Part shown: positions 45,049 to 54,778 of the stretch, one piece after another
How positions within the stretch are numbered: position 1 is the stretch's first letter
How the letters are laid out: each line of letters opens with the position of its first letter
Assembly (NCBI GenBank): GCA_900753305.1
Contig: CAADYR010000165.1
Span: 1-60,246, forward strand
Direction of reading: 5' to 3'
Source of the DNA: Lachnospiraceae bacterium
GTDB taxonomy: Bacteria > Bacillota > Clostridia > Lachnospirales > Lachnospiraceae
Length of the DNA stretch: 60,246 nt
Position numbers and translations under genes: made by a program
The notes under the pieces: model-generated
Seen by the model: only the letters and a program-made list of their open reading frames with translations
Databases searched by the model: none
Told to the model about the DNA's origin: nothing

Positions 45049-46047
45049 ATGGCAGCCACACGCTGGGGCGACAAGCCCTATCATTCACTGGATTATGAAA
45101 TGAAACAGCAATATGGTGAGAAAATTTATAAAATAGCCCTGGATGCAGGCATGACCTGTCCCAATCGTGACAATACCATCGGAACAGGCGGCTGTATCTT
45201 CTGCAGTGCCGGAGGCAGTGGCGACTTTGCAAGCCCTGCCTCTGTTTCAGGGCAATTGCTCTCCATCAGAGAACAGTTAGAACAGGGAAAGTCCTACTTT
45301 CATACCAAAAAGACCGGCAACCGTTTTATTGCGTATTTTCAATCCTATACAAACACATACGCACCGATAGAACGTCTGCGCGCCCTGTATACTGAAAGTC
45401 TGGAAGAACCTTCCGTTGTCGGTATTTCCATTGCCACACGCCCTGACTGTCTGGGAGATGATGTCATAGAATTGCTGGATATTTTAAAGAAACGCTATCC
45501 TGACAAGTTCCTGTGGGTTGAGCTTGGATTGCAGACAATTCATGAAGATACCGCCAGATTCATCAGACGCGGTTATCCCCTCACGACTTTTGACGATGCG
45601 GTATCCAGACTGCATGCCATCTCTATTCCTGTCATTGTCCATGTAATCCTTGGACTGCCTCATGAGACAAAAGATATGATGCTGAATACCTGCCGCTATC
45701 TGAACGCCTGTCGTATCGAGGGCATCAAATTACAGCTTCTGCATGTTCTGAAAAATACTGATCTGGCTCCATTATACGAGCAAAAAACTTTTGAAATTCT
45801 CTCTCTGGAGGAGTATATTGATATTGTGGTCTCCTGTCTGGAAGTTCTCTCTCCTGACATTGTTATTCATCGTGTAACCGGAGATGGCCCCAGGGATCTT
45901 CTGATTGCTCCAACATGGAGTCTGAATAAGCGCCATGTTCTGAACACACTTCATCAACAACTGAGGCTGCGTGATTCCTGGCAGGGCAAGAACTATATTG
46001 AAAAAGGACGTGATATTTATGACACAAGAGCCATTGACACTATATAA
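45049..46047 (+). CDS. TIGR01212-family radical SAM protein
   Basis: A 332-residue radical SAM protein of the YtqA/YhcC (TIGR01212) group, whose reaction is not settled. The cluster cysteines are in CPNRDNTIGTGGCIFC, an arrangement wider than the common Cx3Cx2C, with a first Cys before and the closing Cx2C. Downstream the SAM-fold phrases GISIATRPDCLGD and WVELGLQTIHEDT are clear. The ATG overlaps the end of the malic enzyme gene region (one base gap), so translation is coupled; no strong separate ribosome binding site is seen. Confidence 0.9.
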   Translation: MAATRWGDKPYHSLDYEMKQQYGEKIYKIALDAGMTCPNRDNTIGTGGCIFCSAGGSGDFASPASVSGQLLSIREQLEQGKSYFHTKKTGNRFIAYFQSYTNTYAPIERLRALYTESLEEPSVVGISIATRPDCLGDDVIELLDILKKRYPDKFLWVELGLQTIHEDTARFIRRGYPLTTFDDAVSRLHAISIPVIVHVILGLPHETKDMMLNTCRYLNACRIEGIKLQLLHVLKNTDLAPLYEQKTFEILSLEEYIDIVVSCLEVLSPDIVIHRVTGDGPRDLLIAPTWSLNKRHVLNTLHQQLRLRDSWQGKNYIEKGRDIYDTRAIDTI

Positions 46048-46534
46048 GCTCATCGTTCTATATATGCTCAATAAAGTAAAGTTTAAACTGACTTATGCAC
46101 AGATCAGTGAATTTATTCTGGAAAAAGAATATACGAACTTTCTGACTTTGCAGGAAGTCATTTCCGACTTGCAGGATACAGAATTGATCAAAGCAGATAC
46201 GACCATGAACCGTACCTACTTCTCCATTACTGATGAGGGACGCAATACGCTCTCCTATTTCGGTAATCGTATTGGAGAAGCTATTATTCAGGATATCGAT
46301 ACTTTTCTGGATGAGAAACATCTGGAATTAAAAAATGAAGCCTCTATCACCGCAACCTATTATAAAGCAACTACCGGTGAATTCGAGGCTCAGTTGATTG
46401 CCCGTGAAAAAGATATAGAACTGGTCAATATCAAGCTGTCAGTCCCTACTGAAGATATGGCAGCCTCTATCTGTGACAGTTGGCAGAAGAAAAATCAAAG
46501 TATTTATAAGTTCTTAATGCAGGAGCTGTTTTAA
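46019..46534 (+). CDS. DUF4364 protein, winged-helix type
   Basis: A 171-residue protein of the DUF4364 family, likely with an N-terminal winged helix (LTLYKLIVLYMLNKV ... YTNFLTLQEVISDLQD) and a C-terminal alpha-beta part. The role is unknown; a DNA-binding regulator is a fair guess. The ATG at 46019 has AAGGACG before it, and the gene overlaps the radical SAM gene by 29 bases. Its 3' end overlaps that of rarA by four bases. Confidence 0.85.
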   Translation: MTQEPLTLYKLIVLYMLNKVKFKLTYAQISEFILEKEYTNFLTLQEVISDLQDTELIKADTTMNRTYFSITDEGRNTLSYFGNRIGEAIIQDIDTFLDEKHLELKNEASITATYYKATTGEFEAQLIAREKDIELVNIKLSVPTEDMAASICDSWQKKNQSIYKFLMQELF

Positions 46535-47871
46535 TCAGCTCCTTTTTCTTCTGCTTCCTCCTTGATACGTTTCATGTGTTCTCTGATCTTGGCCTCATAA
46601 CCATTCCACGAAGGCTCATAATATTTCTTTCCTGTCAATTCATATGGTAAATACTGCTGATCTACATAATGATTTGGATAATCATGTGCATATTTATATC
46701 CTGTTCCGTGTCCCAATTTCGCCGCTCCTTTATAATGAGCATCCTGCAGATGTGTCGGTATCGGCAGATTGCCGCTTCTTTTTACTTCTTCATTGGCTGC
46801 AAAGATAGCATTGCAGGCTGCGTTGCTCTTAGGTGCGCAGGCTACATAAGTAGCTGCCTGTGATAAGATGATCTGTGCTTCCGGCATACCGATACGTTCT
46901 ACCGCCTGTGCAGCCGATACTGCAACTGTCAAAGCCTGTGGATCAGCATTGCCTACATCCTCCGATGCACATATCATGATACGTCTGGCTATAAAAGCCA
47001 CTTCTTCGCCGGCATATAACATTTTCGCCAGATAATAAACCGCAGCATCAGGATCAGAACCTCGCATGCTCTTAATAAAAGCAGAAATAGTATCATAATG
47101 ATTATCTCCATTCTTATCATACAGTACACGCCTTTTCTGAATACACTCCTGTGCTACTTCCAGGGTAATATGAATCTTGCCATCTTCACTTCTGTCCGTA
47201 GTCATAACTCCAAGTTCCACTGCATTCAGTGCATGCCTTGCATCTCCTCCTGACAGATCAGCCAGAAATTCCAGTGCATCATCATCAATAACGGCATCAA
47301 ATGCTCCCATACCTTTTTCTTTATCATATACTGCACGCTGAATAAGCTGTTTGATATCGTTCTTCTCCAGGGGCTTGAGTTCAAAAATAACGGACCGGGA
47401 AATCAAAGCCCCGTTTACTTCAAAATAAGGGTTTTCCGTAGTCGCTCCGATTAAAATGATCGTTCCGTCTTCTACAAAAGGAAGCAGATAATCCTGCTGG
47501 CTTTTGTTAAAGCGATGAATCTCATCAATAAAAAGGATCGTCCTCTTGCCATACATTGCCATGGTATCCTTAGCCTTCTGAATGACCTCTTCCATGTCCT
47601 TTTTGCCTGCTATTGTCGCATTGATCTGGGTAAATTCCGCACTGGTCGTATTAGCGATGACTTTAGCCAGCGTAGTCTTGCCCGTTCCAGGCGGTCCATA
47701 AAAAATAATAGAACTTAGTTTATCCGCCTTGATAGCACGATACAACAGCTTGTCCTTACCAATAATATGTGACTGTCCTACAACTTCATCCAATGTAGCA
47801 GGACGAAGTCTGGCTGCCAGTGGCGCTTCTTTCTCCAAATTAGTTTGCTTCATATATTCAAACAGATCCAC
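46531..47871 (-). CDS. rarA: replication-associated recombination protein A (AAA+ ATPase)
   Basis: RarA (MgsA/WRNIP1 family) is a tetrameric AAA+ ATPase at stalled replication forks. The 446-residue protein has Walker A GPPGTGKTT near residue 55, Walker B ILFIDEIHRF and sensor 1 GATTENP, then the C-terminal domain beginning VAFIARRIMICASEDVG. Start MDLFEYMKQ follows a weak GGAGG-like site. It is convergent with DUF4364. Confidence 0.95.
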   Translation of the reverse strand: MDLFEYMKQTNLEKEAPLAARLRPATLDEVVGQSHIIGKDKLLYRAIKADKLSSIIFYGPPGTGKTTLAKVIANTTSAEFTQINATIAGKKDMEEVIQKAKDTMAMYGKRTILFIDEIHRFNKSQQDYLLPFVEDGTIILIGATTENPYFEVNGALISRSVIFELKPLEKNDIKQLIQRAVYDKEKGMGAFDAVIDDDALEFLADLSGGDARHALNAVELGVMTTDRSEDGKIHITLEVAQECIQKRRVLYDKNGDNHYDTISAFIKSMRGSDPDAAVYYLAKMLYAGEEVAFIARRIMICASEDVGNADPQALTVAVSAAQAVERIGMPEAQIILSQAATYVACAPKSNAACNAIFAANEEVKRSGNLPIPTHLQDAHYKGAAKLGHGTGYKYAHDYPNHYVDQQYLPYELTGKKYYEPSWNGYEAKIREHMKRIKEEAEEKGAD

Positions 47872-47952
47872 TGTTGCTGCCTCCTGATATTATAAAATAA
47901 AGTGACTATTCATTTACAGTATAGCAATCGTTCAGGTTCATTGCAAGTCTGC

Positions 47953-49095
47953 CTACCAGATGCGGTAATTACCACTTAATGCCAGAAATGCAAAGAAATA
48001 CAGGCAGTTATCATAATATCTTCTCACTCCGGTACGCATTGGAGTATTCCAGAATTTCTCTATCCATTCCCTGCTCAGGGGATTGATCGCTGCAAGTGTT
48101 GACTGGGCAACCGTAGCCGTAATCGCCACCGGATGTAACACATCATCCTTTGCTATCGTTCCATCAACTTCATAAGTGTGATAATTGTCCTTTCTAGCAT
48201 CCTCAATCAGAAACTTCTGTAATCTGTCTACTGCCGCACACTGCCCTTCATCCACCCCAAACCAGGCATAATCAAGCCCAATGTTGGCAGCCGTACGATA
48301 GGAATCACTATAGAACCAGTCATGTCTGTCATTAGACCAGCCTAATTTGCGTTGCATTGGTGTACCATCAAATTCTGCATACTCAGCAGACATCCCGGTA
48401 ACAGGATGACATGCTTTTGCCAGATATCTGCGACTCTGTACTGCAGCCTCACTCCAGAATATTCTGTCCTCTTCATCTGCCCACTGACTGAATAGTTCAT
48501 AGAAATGCGGCAAATGATAAGAGGGATCTGTAAAATCAATCCCCGGCACAAACAGTATCTGGTGATTCTCAAGATTCCACATAGGTGCGCCTGCCCTTTG
48601 CCCACTGCCCTTATGCAGGCATGCCCTCAGAATAGCTCTGGCTTCTCTCTCATAGGCATAGATGCCTTCGCCATCTCCCCATCTGTGAGATGCAAAAAAC
48701 AACGCCATCGCAAAGAATTCTTCGCCATCCGGTGCCGGTCCGTAGGCATTTTTCGTCCCGTCTACCGCACAGGACCATGCAAAATAACCTTCATTCTCCC
48801 CTTCTGCCATATACATATACGTTTTTGCCCATTTCCAGAGACAATCGAACTCTTTCTTCTTATCTAACTGCACACATAACATCATTCCATAGGACATCCC
48901 CTCTGTTCTGACGTCCAGATTCCCGGTATCCATGATGTACGCCATATCTTGCCCTACCGGGTAATATACTCTCTCATCCTCCGCACCATGAAAATAAAAA
49001 CGAATTATTTCCTGCAGTCTATTGTCTACAGCTTCTTTACCAATACCTGTTTCTGCAAATACATTACGATACTCTTTTGTTTTCCACATTGCCAT
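47953..49095 (-). CDS. GH8 reducing-end xylose-releasing exo-oligoxylanase
   Basis: A 380-residue cytosolic GH8 enzyme that removes xylose from the reducing end of xylo-oligosaccharides, as in Bacillus halodurans Rex. There is no signal peptide. The general acid Glu65 is in DVRTEGMSYG, a second key acid is Asp123 in APDGEEFF, and the aromatic SNDRHDWFYSDSYR region closes the site. Start: the ATG at 49095 has GGAG six bases off; an ATG two codons later is also possible. No xylan transporter is adjacent; the xylose-active GH31 is 13 kb away. Confidence 0.92.
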   Translation of the reverse strand: MAMWKTKEYRNVFAETGIGKEAVDNRLQEIIRFYFHGAEDERVYYPVGQDMAYIMDTGNLDVRTEGMSYGMMLCVQLDKKKEFDCLWKWAKTYMYMAEGENEGYFAWSCAVDGTKNAYGPAPDGEEFFAMALFFASHRWGDGEGIYAYEREARAILRACLHKGSGQRAGAPMWNLENHQILFVPGIDFTDPSYHLPHFYELFSQWADEEDRIFWSEAAVQSRRYLAKACHPVTGMSAEYAEFDGTPMQRKLGWSNDRHDWFYSDSYRTAANIGLDYAWFGVDEGQCAAVDRLQKFLIEDARKDNYHTYEVDGTIAKDDVLHPVAITATVAQSTLAAINPLSREWIEKFWNTPMRTGVRRYYDNCLYFFAFLALSGNYRIW

Positions 49096-49212
49096 ATCAC
49101 CCTCCGATTCCCCTTATTTCAGGTCTTTCTAAGGATAATTGTAAAGCAACGTCTACTCGTTTATCTCTTTAAAAATTGTGATGTAATCTTCAAATATTGC
49201 CAAGTTTTAAGA

Positions 49213-51747
49213 TCAGTCCAATTCATTATGTAAGAGTCTGAGTAAATTACGGTAACCGGATATAACCTCCTCATGATTTTCTCTCACATAATCCAGCCGT
49301 TCCTCTCTGACTGCTGTTTCCAATTCTCTGGCAGATTCCCCGAGTTCGCTCGCTCCTATGGACAAAGATTTACTTTTCAGTGCATGAACTGCTATCTGAT
49401 AATTTTTCCAGTCCTCTGCCCTATAGTATTCATCTATTGTCTCTGCATTTGCAGAATCCAGATAAGAATGCAATACTTTTTCATATACCTCCTCACTTTG
49501 GGCACAATATTGAACACCGGACTGCGTATCCAGAAATGAAAGTCTTTCCAATAAGCCCTTCTGCTGTCTGAAGGTTCTGGCTACTGCCTGAATCAGAGTA
49601 TCCGGCAGAAAAGGTTTATGAACCATACCATAAACATACTGCATGCTGTCCCCCATCTGTTCCATATTTTCTGTGGAAGACAGGAAAATCACCGGAATCT
49701 GTGCTGTTTTCTCATTTGCCCTTAATTGCTTCAGTACATCCAGACCATTCATATTGGGCATCTCTATATCAAGCAGGATAAGTCCTGCATCTCCTTGTGT
49801 AAAATATTCCAGACATTCTTCCCCGGATGCTGCTTTGACTACTGTATACCCATGTTCTTTCAGTATTTTTTCCGCAAGATAAAGATTCATGGAATCATCA
49901 TCTACCACCAATATAGATGATTGATCATTCTTTTGTGCAGGCTGTTTTGCCAAATCAGAATTTACCCTTACCTTATCCCCTGGCAGATATTTCAATAACA
50001 GACTTTCCAGACGGCCCCCCTGTATCGGTTTTGAAATATAATCCTGAAATCCCTGTCTGAGATACTCCTCTCTCATTCCGGTAAGTGCATTAGCTGTCAG
50101 CATAATCACCGGTGTATTCTTATTCGGTGAATCCAGCATTTTTTTCATTCTGGCAAGGGTCTCAATTCCATCCATTTCCGGCATCATATGATCCATAAAA
50201 ATAACATCATAGTGCTTTCGACTGCACATTTTCAGGCATTGTTCACCACTTAATGCAGTATCAATCTGAATCTGTGTCTGTTTCAGGAGATTACGTACCA
50301 GAAGCAGGTTCATCTCTACGTCATCCACTACCAGAATTTCCGTTGCCGGAGCATGGAAACTTTCATGATATCCGGTTTTCACAGTACTGTGATATTCTCC
50401 AATTCTTCCAAGCGGAGAATTATCCACGATCTGCTGTGGCAGACTGACTGTAAAACAGGAGCCTGCACCATATGTACTCTCTACCCGGATCTCTCCATGC
50501 ATCAGTTCCACTAATTGTCCCGTAATGCTCAGTCCCAGACCTGTTCCCTGTATATTATGATTTTTGATCACATCAAGCCGTTCAAATTTATGAAAAAGCT
50601 TATCAATATCTTCCGGTCTGATTCCAATTCCGGTATCTTCTACCTGCAGGATCAGTCTGAACTCATTTTCATTCGCGATTCCTTTTACCGTGATCTTCAC
50701 CCTGCCCTGTTCTGTATATTTCACTGCATTGGAAAGCAAATTTGTGAAAATCTGACGAATACGTACTTCATCACCTTTTAGTATTCTCGGTAATGACTCA
50801 TCGCACTGCACCTCAATGGCAAGTCCCTTTTTCTCCAGACTTTCTGCAATCATATTGTAACTGTCATTGATCAGAGAACCTAATTCATATTCTGTTGGTA
50901 TGATCTCCATTTTACCTGATTCTATTTTAGAAAAATCCAACACATCATTTACAAGAGTCAGCAAAGTATTGGCAGCGGTGTGAACACTGGACGCATATTC
51001 ATAAATCGCTTCGTCTTTTTCCTCACGCAGAATCATTTCATTCATACCAAGAATCGCATTGATAGGTGTTCTGATCTCATGTGACATATTGGCAAGGAAA
51101 TCACTCTTTACCCGATTTGCAGTCTGAGCCTGCTCCTTTGCCTGTTCAGAAATTTCCAGTGCATTGACCAACTTCGCATCCTTACCTGCTATCATTTTAT
51201 CAAGGATCACTGCAACTACTGCTGAAAGCATAACTACAATATATGCAATAAGTGCCTCCGGGATAAAATGGTCATCTGCCTCTCTCCAGCCCAAAAACAG
51301 CCACAACCAGCGGTATGTCAATGCAATAGTCATTTCCACCATACTGACAGCCGTAGCGATTTTAGTCAGTTTCGTATCACTGAACACAACTGTGATCAAT
51401 ATTGGCAGACTGAACAAAGTCAAAGTATTACTGAATACAAAATGTACCGTCGCCACTACTGCAACCAGAAAGCTCAATGTCAGTGTAGGTATATAATTTA
51501 ACACACCCTCATTTTTTCTGAAATGATGATCCAATCCATTCTCAATTATGATGGCCAGCATATCCAACAGAGTAGGAATAAGCAAAAAAAGTGTAAGATA
51601 TACCGGAAGTGACTGTTCTATTTTGTCCTGAGCGCGAAGCATCAGAAAAATACCAACCTCTATCAGGAAAATAAAGATTGCCAGTATAAAATTGAATTTA
51701 TATAAAATTGTTCTCCATTTAAGATAATCCGGTTTTATTTCCTGCAT
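49213..51747 (-). CDS. hybrid sensor histidine kinase with two receiver domains and HPt
   Basis: An 844-residue membrane kinase. The N-terminal 185 residues hold about six transmembrane helices and no large external sensor domain. HisKA has the phosphoacceptor His at about 223 (FLANMSHEIRTP), followed by HATPase (GTGLGLSI), receiver 1 (VVDDVEMNLLL, FMDHMMPEMDG), receiver 2 (VVDDDSMNLYL, LLDIEMPNMNG) and a C-terminal HPt-like helix bundle (AVHALKSKSLSIGA). All phosphorelay steps are in one chain; no DNA-binding output is seen nearby, so the target is unknown. It is 23 bases downstream of the helicase gene. Confidence 0.94.
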   Translation of the reverse strand: MQEIKPDYLKWRTILYKFNFILAIFIFLIEVGIFLMLRAQDKIEQSLPVYLTLFLLIPTLLDMLAIIIENGLDHHFRKNEGVLNYIPTLTLSFLVAVVATVHFVFSNTLTLFSLPILITVVFSDTKLTKIATAVSMVEMTIALTYRWLWLFLGWREADDHFIPEALIAYIVVMLSAVVAVILDKMIAGKDAKLVNALEISEQAKEQAQTANRVKSDFLANMSHEIRTPINAILGMNEMILREEKDEAIYEYASSVHTAANTLLTLVNDVLDFSKIESGKMEIIPTEYELGSLINDSYNMIAESLEKKGLAIEVQCDESLPRILKGDEVRIRQIFTNLLSNAVKYTEQGRVKITVKGIANENEFRLILQVEDTGIGIRPEDIDKLFHKFERLDVIKNHNIQGTGLGLSITGQLVELMHGEIRVESTYGAGSCFTVSLPQQIVDNSPLGRIGEYHSTVKTGYHESFHAPATEILVVDDVEMNLLLVRNLLKQTQIQIDTALSGEQCLKMCSRKHYDVIFMDHMMPEMDGIETLARMKKMLDSPNKNTPVIMLTANALTGMREEYLRQGFQDYISKPIQGGRLESLLLKYLPGDKVRVNSDLAKQPAQKNDQSSILVVDDDSMNLYLAEKILKEHGYTVVKAASGEECLEYFTQGDAGLILLDIEMPNMNGLDVLKQLRANEKTAQIPVIFLSSTENMEQMGDSMQYVYGMVHKPFLPDTLIQAVARTFRQQKGLLERLSFLDTQSGVQYCAQSEEVYEKVLHSYLDSANAETIDEYYRAEDWKNYQIAVHALKSKSLSIGASELGESARELETAVREERLDYVRENHEEVISGYRNLLRLLHNELD

Positions 51748-51770
51748 GCTGCTACACTCCTTATACCTGA

Positions 51771-53822
51771 TTACTTACCAGTATACTCCATAAGATACAG
51801 CTCATGCAAGGCTCTGGTTGCTGCCACGTAAAGTTGTTTTGCCAGCTTCGGGTTCTCCCGATATCCGTTCATATCCGGCTTCCACAATAATACACAGTCA
51901 AACTCAAGTCCTTTGGTCTGCTGTACAGTCAGAATCATAACTCCTTTGGTAAATCCACTATCCCGTGCACTGCCAATCTCCAGTTCTTTATATTCTGCCA
52001 TCAGTTTCTCTACTTTCTGCACTTCATCAGCCTGGAAACAAACAATTGAAACTGTCTCATAACCCTTATGCAATACATTTTCTATAATTTGGGCTGCATG
52101 TTGCGCCAGGCACTGCTCCGTCATCTCCTGTATGGTCTGTACAGGCTCTCCATGTCTGATAACCGGTTCTATCTTATATGCACCTTTGGAAGCACGATCC
52201 AGTATCTTACCTGCAAATTCCGATATTTCAATAGTATTACGATAACTTTTGGAAAGCAATCTGAACTCATCTGTATCTTTACAGAAAATCTTCTCTTTCA
52301 TGTCACGCCAGTCATTCATTCCACACTCATAATTCACATTCTGAGATACATCCCCCATGATCGTAAAGAAACATTCCGGCAATACGGTACGCAATGCATA
52401 ATAAACGACCGGTCCAAAATCCTGTGCCTCATCAATAAAGATCTGTCCAAATTCTTCATCGGGTTTCTTCTGTACTGCACGATAATAAATCAGCAGCAAA
52501 GCTGCCACATCATAAACATCGAACTTCCCTTTTTCAATTCGTTCCTTAACAGGTTCCATATCAATATAATACGCAGCTCCATAACTATCCAGAAAATGTC
52601 CATAGATTGTGACCAGACTTCCTTTATACTGGTGACTTCCAAAATAATTCCTGTACTCTGTCAGCTTGCGTCCATACATCTTTTCATCCTCATGATGCCA
52701 AGTTTGTAATTTAATGCGCGCCCTGAGTCTCTCATCCAGCATGACTAACAGCTTATTAATGGAATACTGCGGATTCTCTCTGACGAAGCGCTCGTTATTT
52801 TTTGTGGACAGCAACATGCCTATCTCTGCATCCTTTACCTCACAGTCACCAAGAATATGCTCTCTAAGCATCTGCATGTAGTTCTCCAGTTCTCTGGCAA
52901 AAAGCATCTTACTCTTCCATGCCCATGCCGGATCTGCCTCTACGATCTGATATTTCTTCTTCCACTCTTTATGAAGCAAATAAGTCAGCAGACCATCCAT
53001 GCGCATATGTTTGATATCATAAACATCCAGCTCAGGCAGACCTCCTGTAATATAATCAATCAGAATATCACTTCCGCCAACAATACAGAACTCATTCGAA
53101 GTAAAACGTTCCTTATAATTATACATCATATAAGAAATCCGGTGCATTGCTACCGTAGTCTTACCACTTCCTGCCACCCCCTGCACGATCACATTATGAA
53201 AAGGACTGGAGCGAATGATCTCATTCTGTTCCTTCTGGATCGTAGCAATAATATCACCCAGTACAACATCCCTGTTCTTACTCAGGTACTTCACCAGCAA
53301 TTCATCATTAGCCGCCACATCACTGTCATAAAAACCCTGCAACTTACCGTTTTCTATATCATAGGTGCGTTTCAGATTCAGATCAATACGATAACTGCTG
53401 CCATCCGGTATCTGATAACTTCCTTCCCCCAGTTCATTCTCATAATATACAGTAGCAATGGGAGCTCTCCAATCTACAATGATCATATGTGTTTTATCCT
53501 TTTGTACACCATGCTTGCCAATATAGATGGATTCTGTCAAATGTTCATCCAGATTCTTATAATCAATTCTCCCAAAAAAGGGCTTCTCATATGCCGCCTG
53601 ATTATGACTGAGCTGATTTCTGCTGTGTTCCTCCAAACTCTGCGAAGTAAACATCTGATCATACAGTTCCACATTGCCACTCTGTACTGCCTTGATCAAT
53701 GCCTGGGTCTGTTGATGTCTCTGCTCCACCTGTTCCTCATACATATGGACATTCTGTGCGATCTGTTTGCGGCATTCCTGTAAATGTTCTTCTTCTCTTC
53801 TGGTTTCCAGTGTCTGTTTCAT
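51771..53822 (-). CDS. helD: HelD-like UvrD/Rep-family helicase
   Basis: A 683-residue superfamily 1 ATPase resembling HelD, which frees stalled RNA polymerase. The long N-terminal coiled coil (about residues 5-70) matches the arm that enters the polymerase secondary channel. Walker A is GVAGSGKTT near residue 215, Walker B QIFIDEAQDFGP and motif VI-like YVAATRALHEL close the ATPase. AAGGAGG precedes the ATG. A perfect 18-bp palindrome directly upstream suggests repressor control. Other UvrD-like roles cannot be excluded. Confidence 0.88.
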   Translation of the reverse strand: MKQTLETRREEEHLQECRKQIAQNVHMYEEQVEQRHQQTQALIKAVQSGNVELYDQMFTSQSLEEHSRNQLSHNQAAYEKPFFGRIDYKNLDEHLTESIYIGKHGVQKDKTHMIIVDWRAPIATVYYENELGEGSYQIPDGSSYRIDLNLKRTYDIENGKLQGFYDSDVAANDELLVKYLSKNRDVVLGDIIATIQKEQNEIIRSSPFHNVIVQGVAGSGKTTVAMHRISYMMYNYKERFTSNEFCIVGGSDILIDYITGGLPELDVYDIKHMRMDGLLTYLLHKEWKKKYQIVEADPAWAWKSKMLFARELENYMQMLREHILGDCEVKDAEIGMLLSTKNNERFVRENPQYSINKLLVMLDERLRARIKLQTWHHEDEKMYGRKLTEYRNYFGSHQYKGSLVTIYGHFLDSYGAAYYIDMEPVKERIEKGKFDVYDVAALLLIYYRAVQKKPDEEFGQIFIDEAQDFGPVVYYALRTVLPECFFTIMGDVSQNVNYECGMNDWRDMKEKIFCKDTDEFRLLSKSYRNTIEISEFAGKILDRASKGAYKIEPVIRHGEPVQTIQEMTEQCLAQHAAQIIENVLHKGYETVSIVCFQADEVQKVEKLMAEYKELEIGSARDSGFTKGVMILTVQQTKGLEFDCVLLWKPDMNGYRENPKLAKQLYVAATRALHELYLMEYTGK

Positions 53823-53835
53823 ACGTTACCTCCTT

Positions 53836-53853
53836 AGTGACATGCATGTCACT
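53836..53853. promoter_or_regulatory. 18-bp perfect palindrome, likely operator of helD
   Basis: AGTGACATGCATGTCACT, next to the ribosome binding site of helD and downstream of its likely -10 box (minus strand TATAAT, 53903-53908). The loopless palindrome fits binding by a protein dimer (TetR or MarR type) better than a hairpin. No such regulator gene is adjacent. Confidence 0.6.
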
Positions 53854-53975
53854 TTCCATACATACTTCCCTTACCGGGGTTATATATTTGAGTTACTACT
53901 TCATTATATCTGAAAAATAAATGAATACTAGACTTATATTTTGACTTGTGTTATAGTGTTGTATAGAGATTAGCT

Positions 53976-54018
53976 ATGGCTTCACTTTATCGTGTTAAAG
54001 TGAAGCCATTTTTATTTT
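53976..54018 (+). terminator. 14-bp hairpin with T-rich tail on the plus strand
   Basis: A perfect 14-bp stem (53976-53989 with 53996-54009, loop of six) followed on the plus strand by T-rich sequence. It lies between two minus-strand genes, so its T-run points the wrong way for either; it may still stop transcription from the secreted-protein gene, or belong to a tiny plus-strand transcript. Confidence 0.6.
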
Positions 54019-54027
54019 AGATGTTTT

Positions 54028-54738
54028 TTATTCTATTACGATCCGTGTACATCCTTCCGGAATATACCACTCAAGTTCATACTGTGTCTGATAATTCAAA
54101 GGCGCTAACGCATATACCGGCTGTCTCTTAATGAGATTACCCGCAGCATCATAGAAATCAGCATAAAAAGTACTCATTCCATTGTTAGAACTGTCTGAAT
54201 ACAGCATTTCGCCTGTTACCTTCAAGCAGTCAATTCCTGTACTCCGAACAATCTTCATTCCTCTGATTGCAAGCACTTCTCCACTTCTGCCTGTTACAGT
54301 TGTCTTATAATTCACCATTCTGTCATCATATACAGTAGTAAGTGTATCTCCTGCCATAGTCGTATACATCTGTCCCTTAGGAGCATATCCGCTGGCAACA
54401 GTAGCATAAGATACGACCGCCATGTTACTGTTAAGGTAGACTGCCACAGATGCAGAACCACTCTGCAAAGCAGTCACTGTCAGTACCGCCTGTCCGTTTC
54501 CGGCATCTGCCAGTACCGCCTGCACATAAGCTGCATCCGATACCGCCACACCAAGGTCTGCAAAACCTCCTGCAACATTACTATAGTCCACTAACACATT
54601 CTGACTGCCGCCCGCTGCCAGATTCAATACATTCTGCGACAATACAATTTGCTGTGCCTGTGCCGTTAAAGCCGGTGCTGCAACTGATGCACACCCCAGC
54701 GCCCCCGCCATAGCCCAAACCGCTATTTTCTTATCCAG
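54028..54738 (-). CDS. secreted protein with doubtful start (CTG or lost 5' end)
   Basis: A signal peptide can be read only upstream of the first ATG (54711). From a CTG at 54738 the N terminus is LDKKIAVWAMAGALG, then hydrophobic to AQA, so the basic n-region lies before the ATG. A stop codon (TAG) lies two codons upstream of the CTG, and no strong ribosome binding site is visible. Either CTG is used or the true start was lost. The mature part (about 200 residues) begins with a beta-rich Ig-like domain (LSQNVLNLAAGGSQNVLVDY) and ends with a beta domain I do not recognise. It is 40 bases after the GH95 gene, but a functional link is not shown. Confidence 0.65.
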   Translation of the reverse strand: MDKKIAVWAMAGALGCASVAAPALTAQAQQIVLSQNVLNLAAGGSQNVLVDYSNVAGGFADLGVAVSDAAYVQAVLADAGNGQAVLTVTALQSGSASVAVYLNSNMAVVSYATVASGYAPKGQMYTTMAGDTLTTVYDDRMVNYKTTVTGRSGEVLAIRGMKIVRSTGIDCLKVTGEMLYSDSSNNGMSTFYADFYDAAGNLIKRQPVYALAPLNYQTQYELEWYIPEGCTRIVIE

Positions 54739-54778
54739 TGACTACTCTGCGTTTTTAGGAAAAATTAAGACATGTACA

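Noticed and set aside
52068..53783. Long plus-strand open frames inside helD (up to 308 codons)
   Set aside because: They are antisense to the helicase; composition reflects the reverse of its codons.
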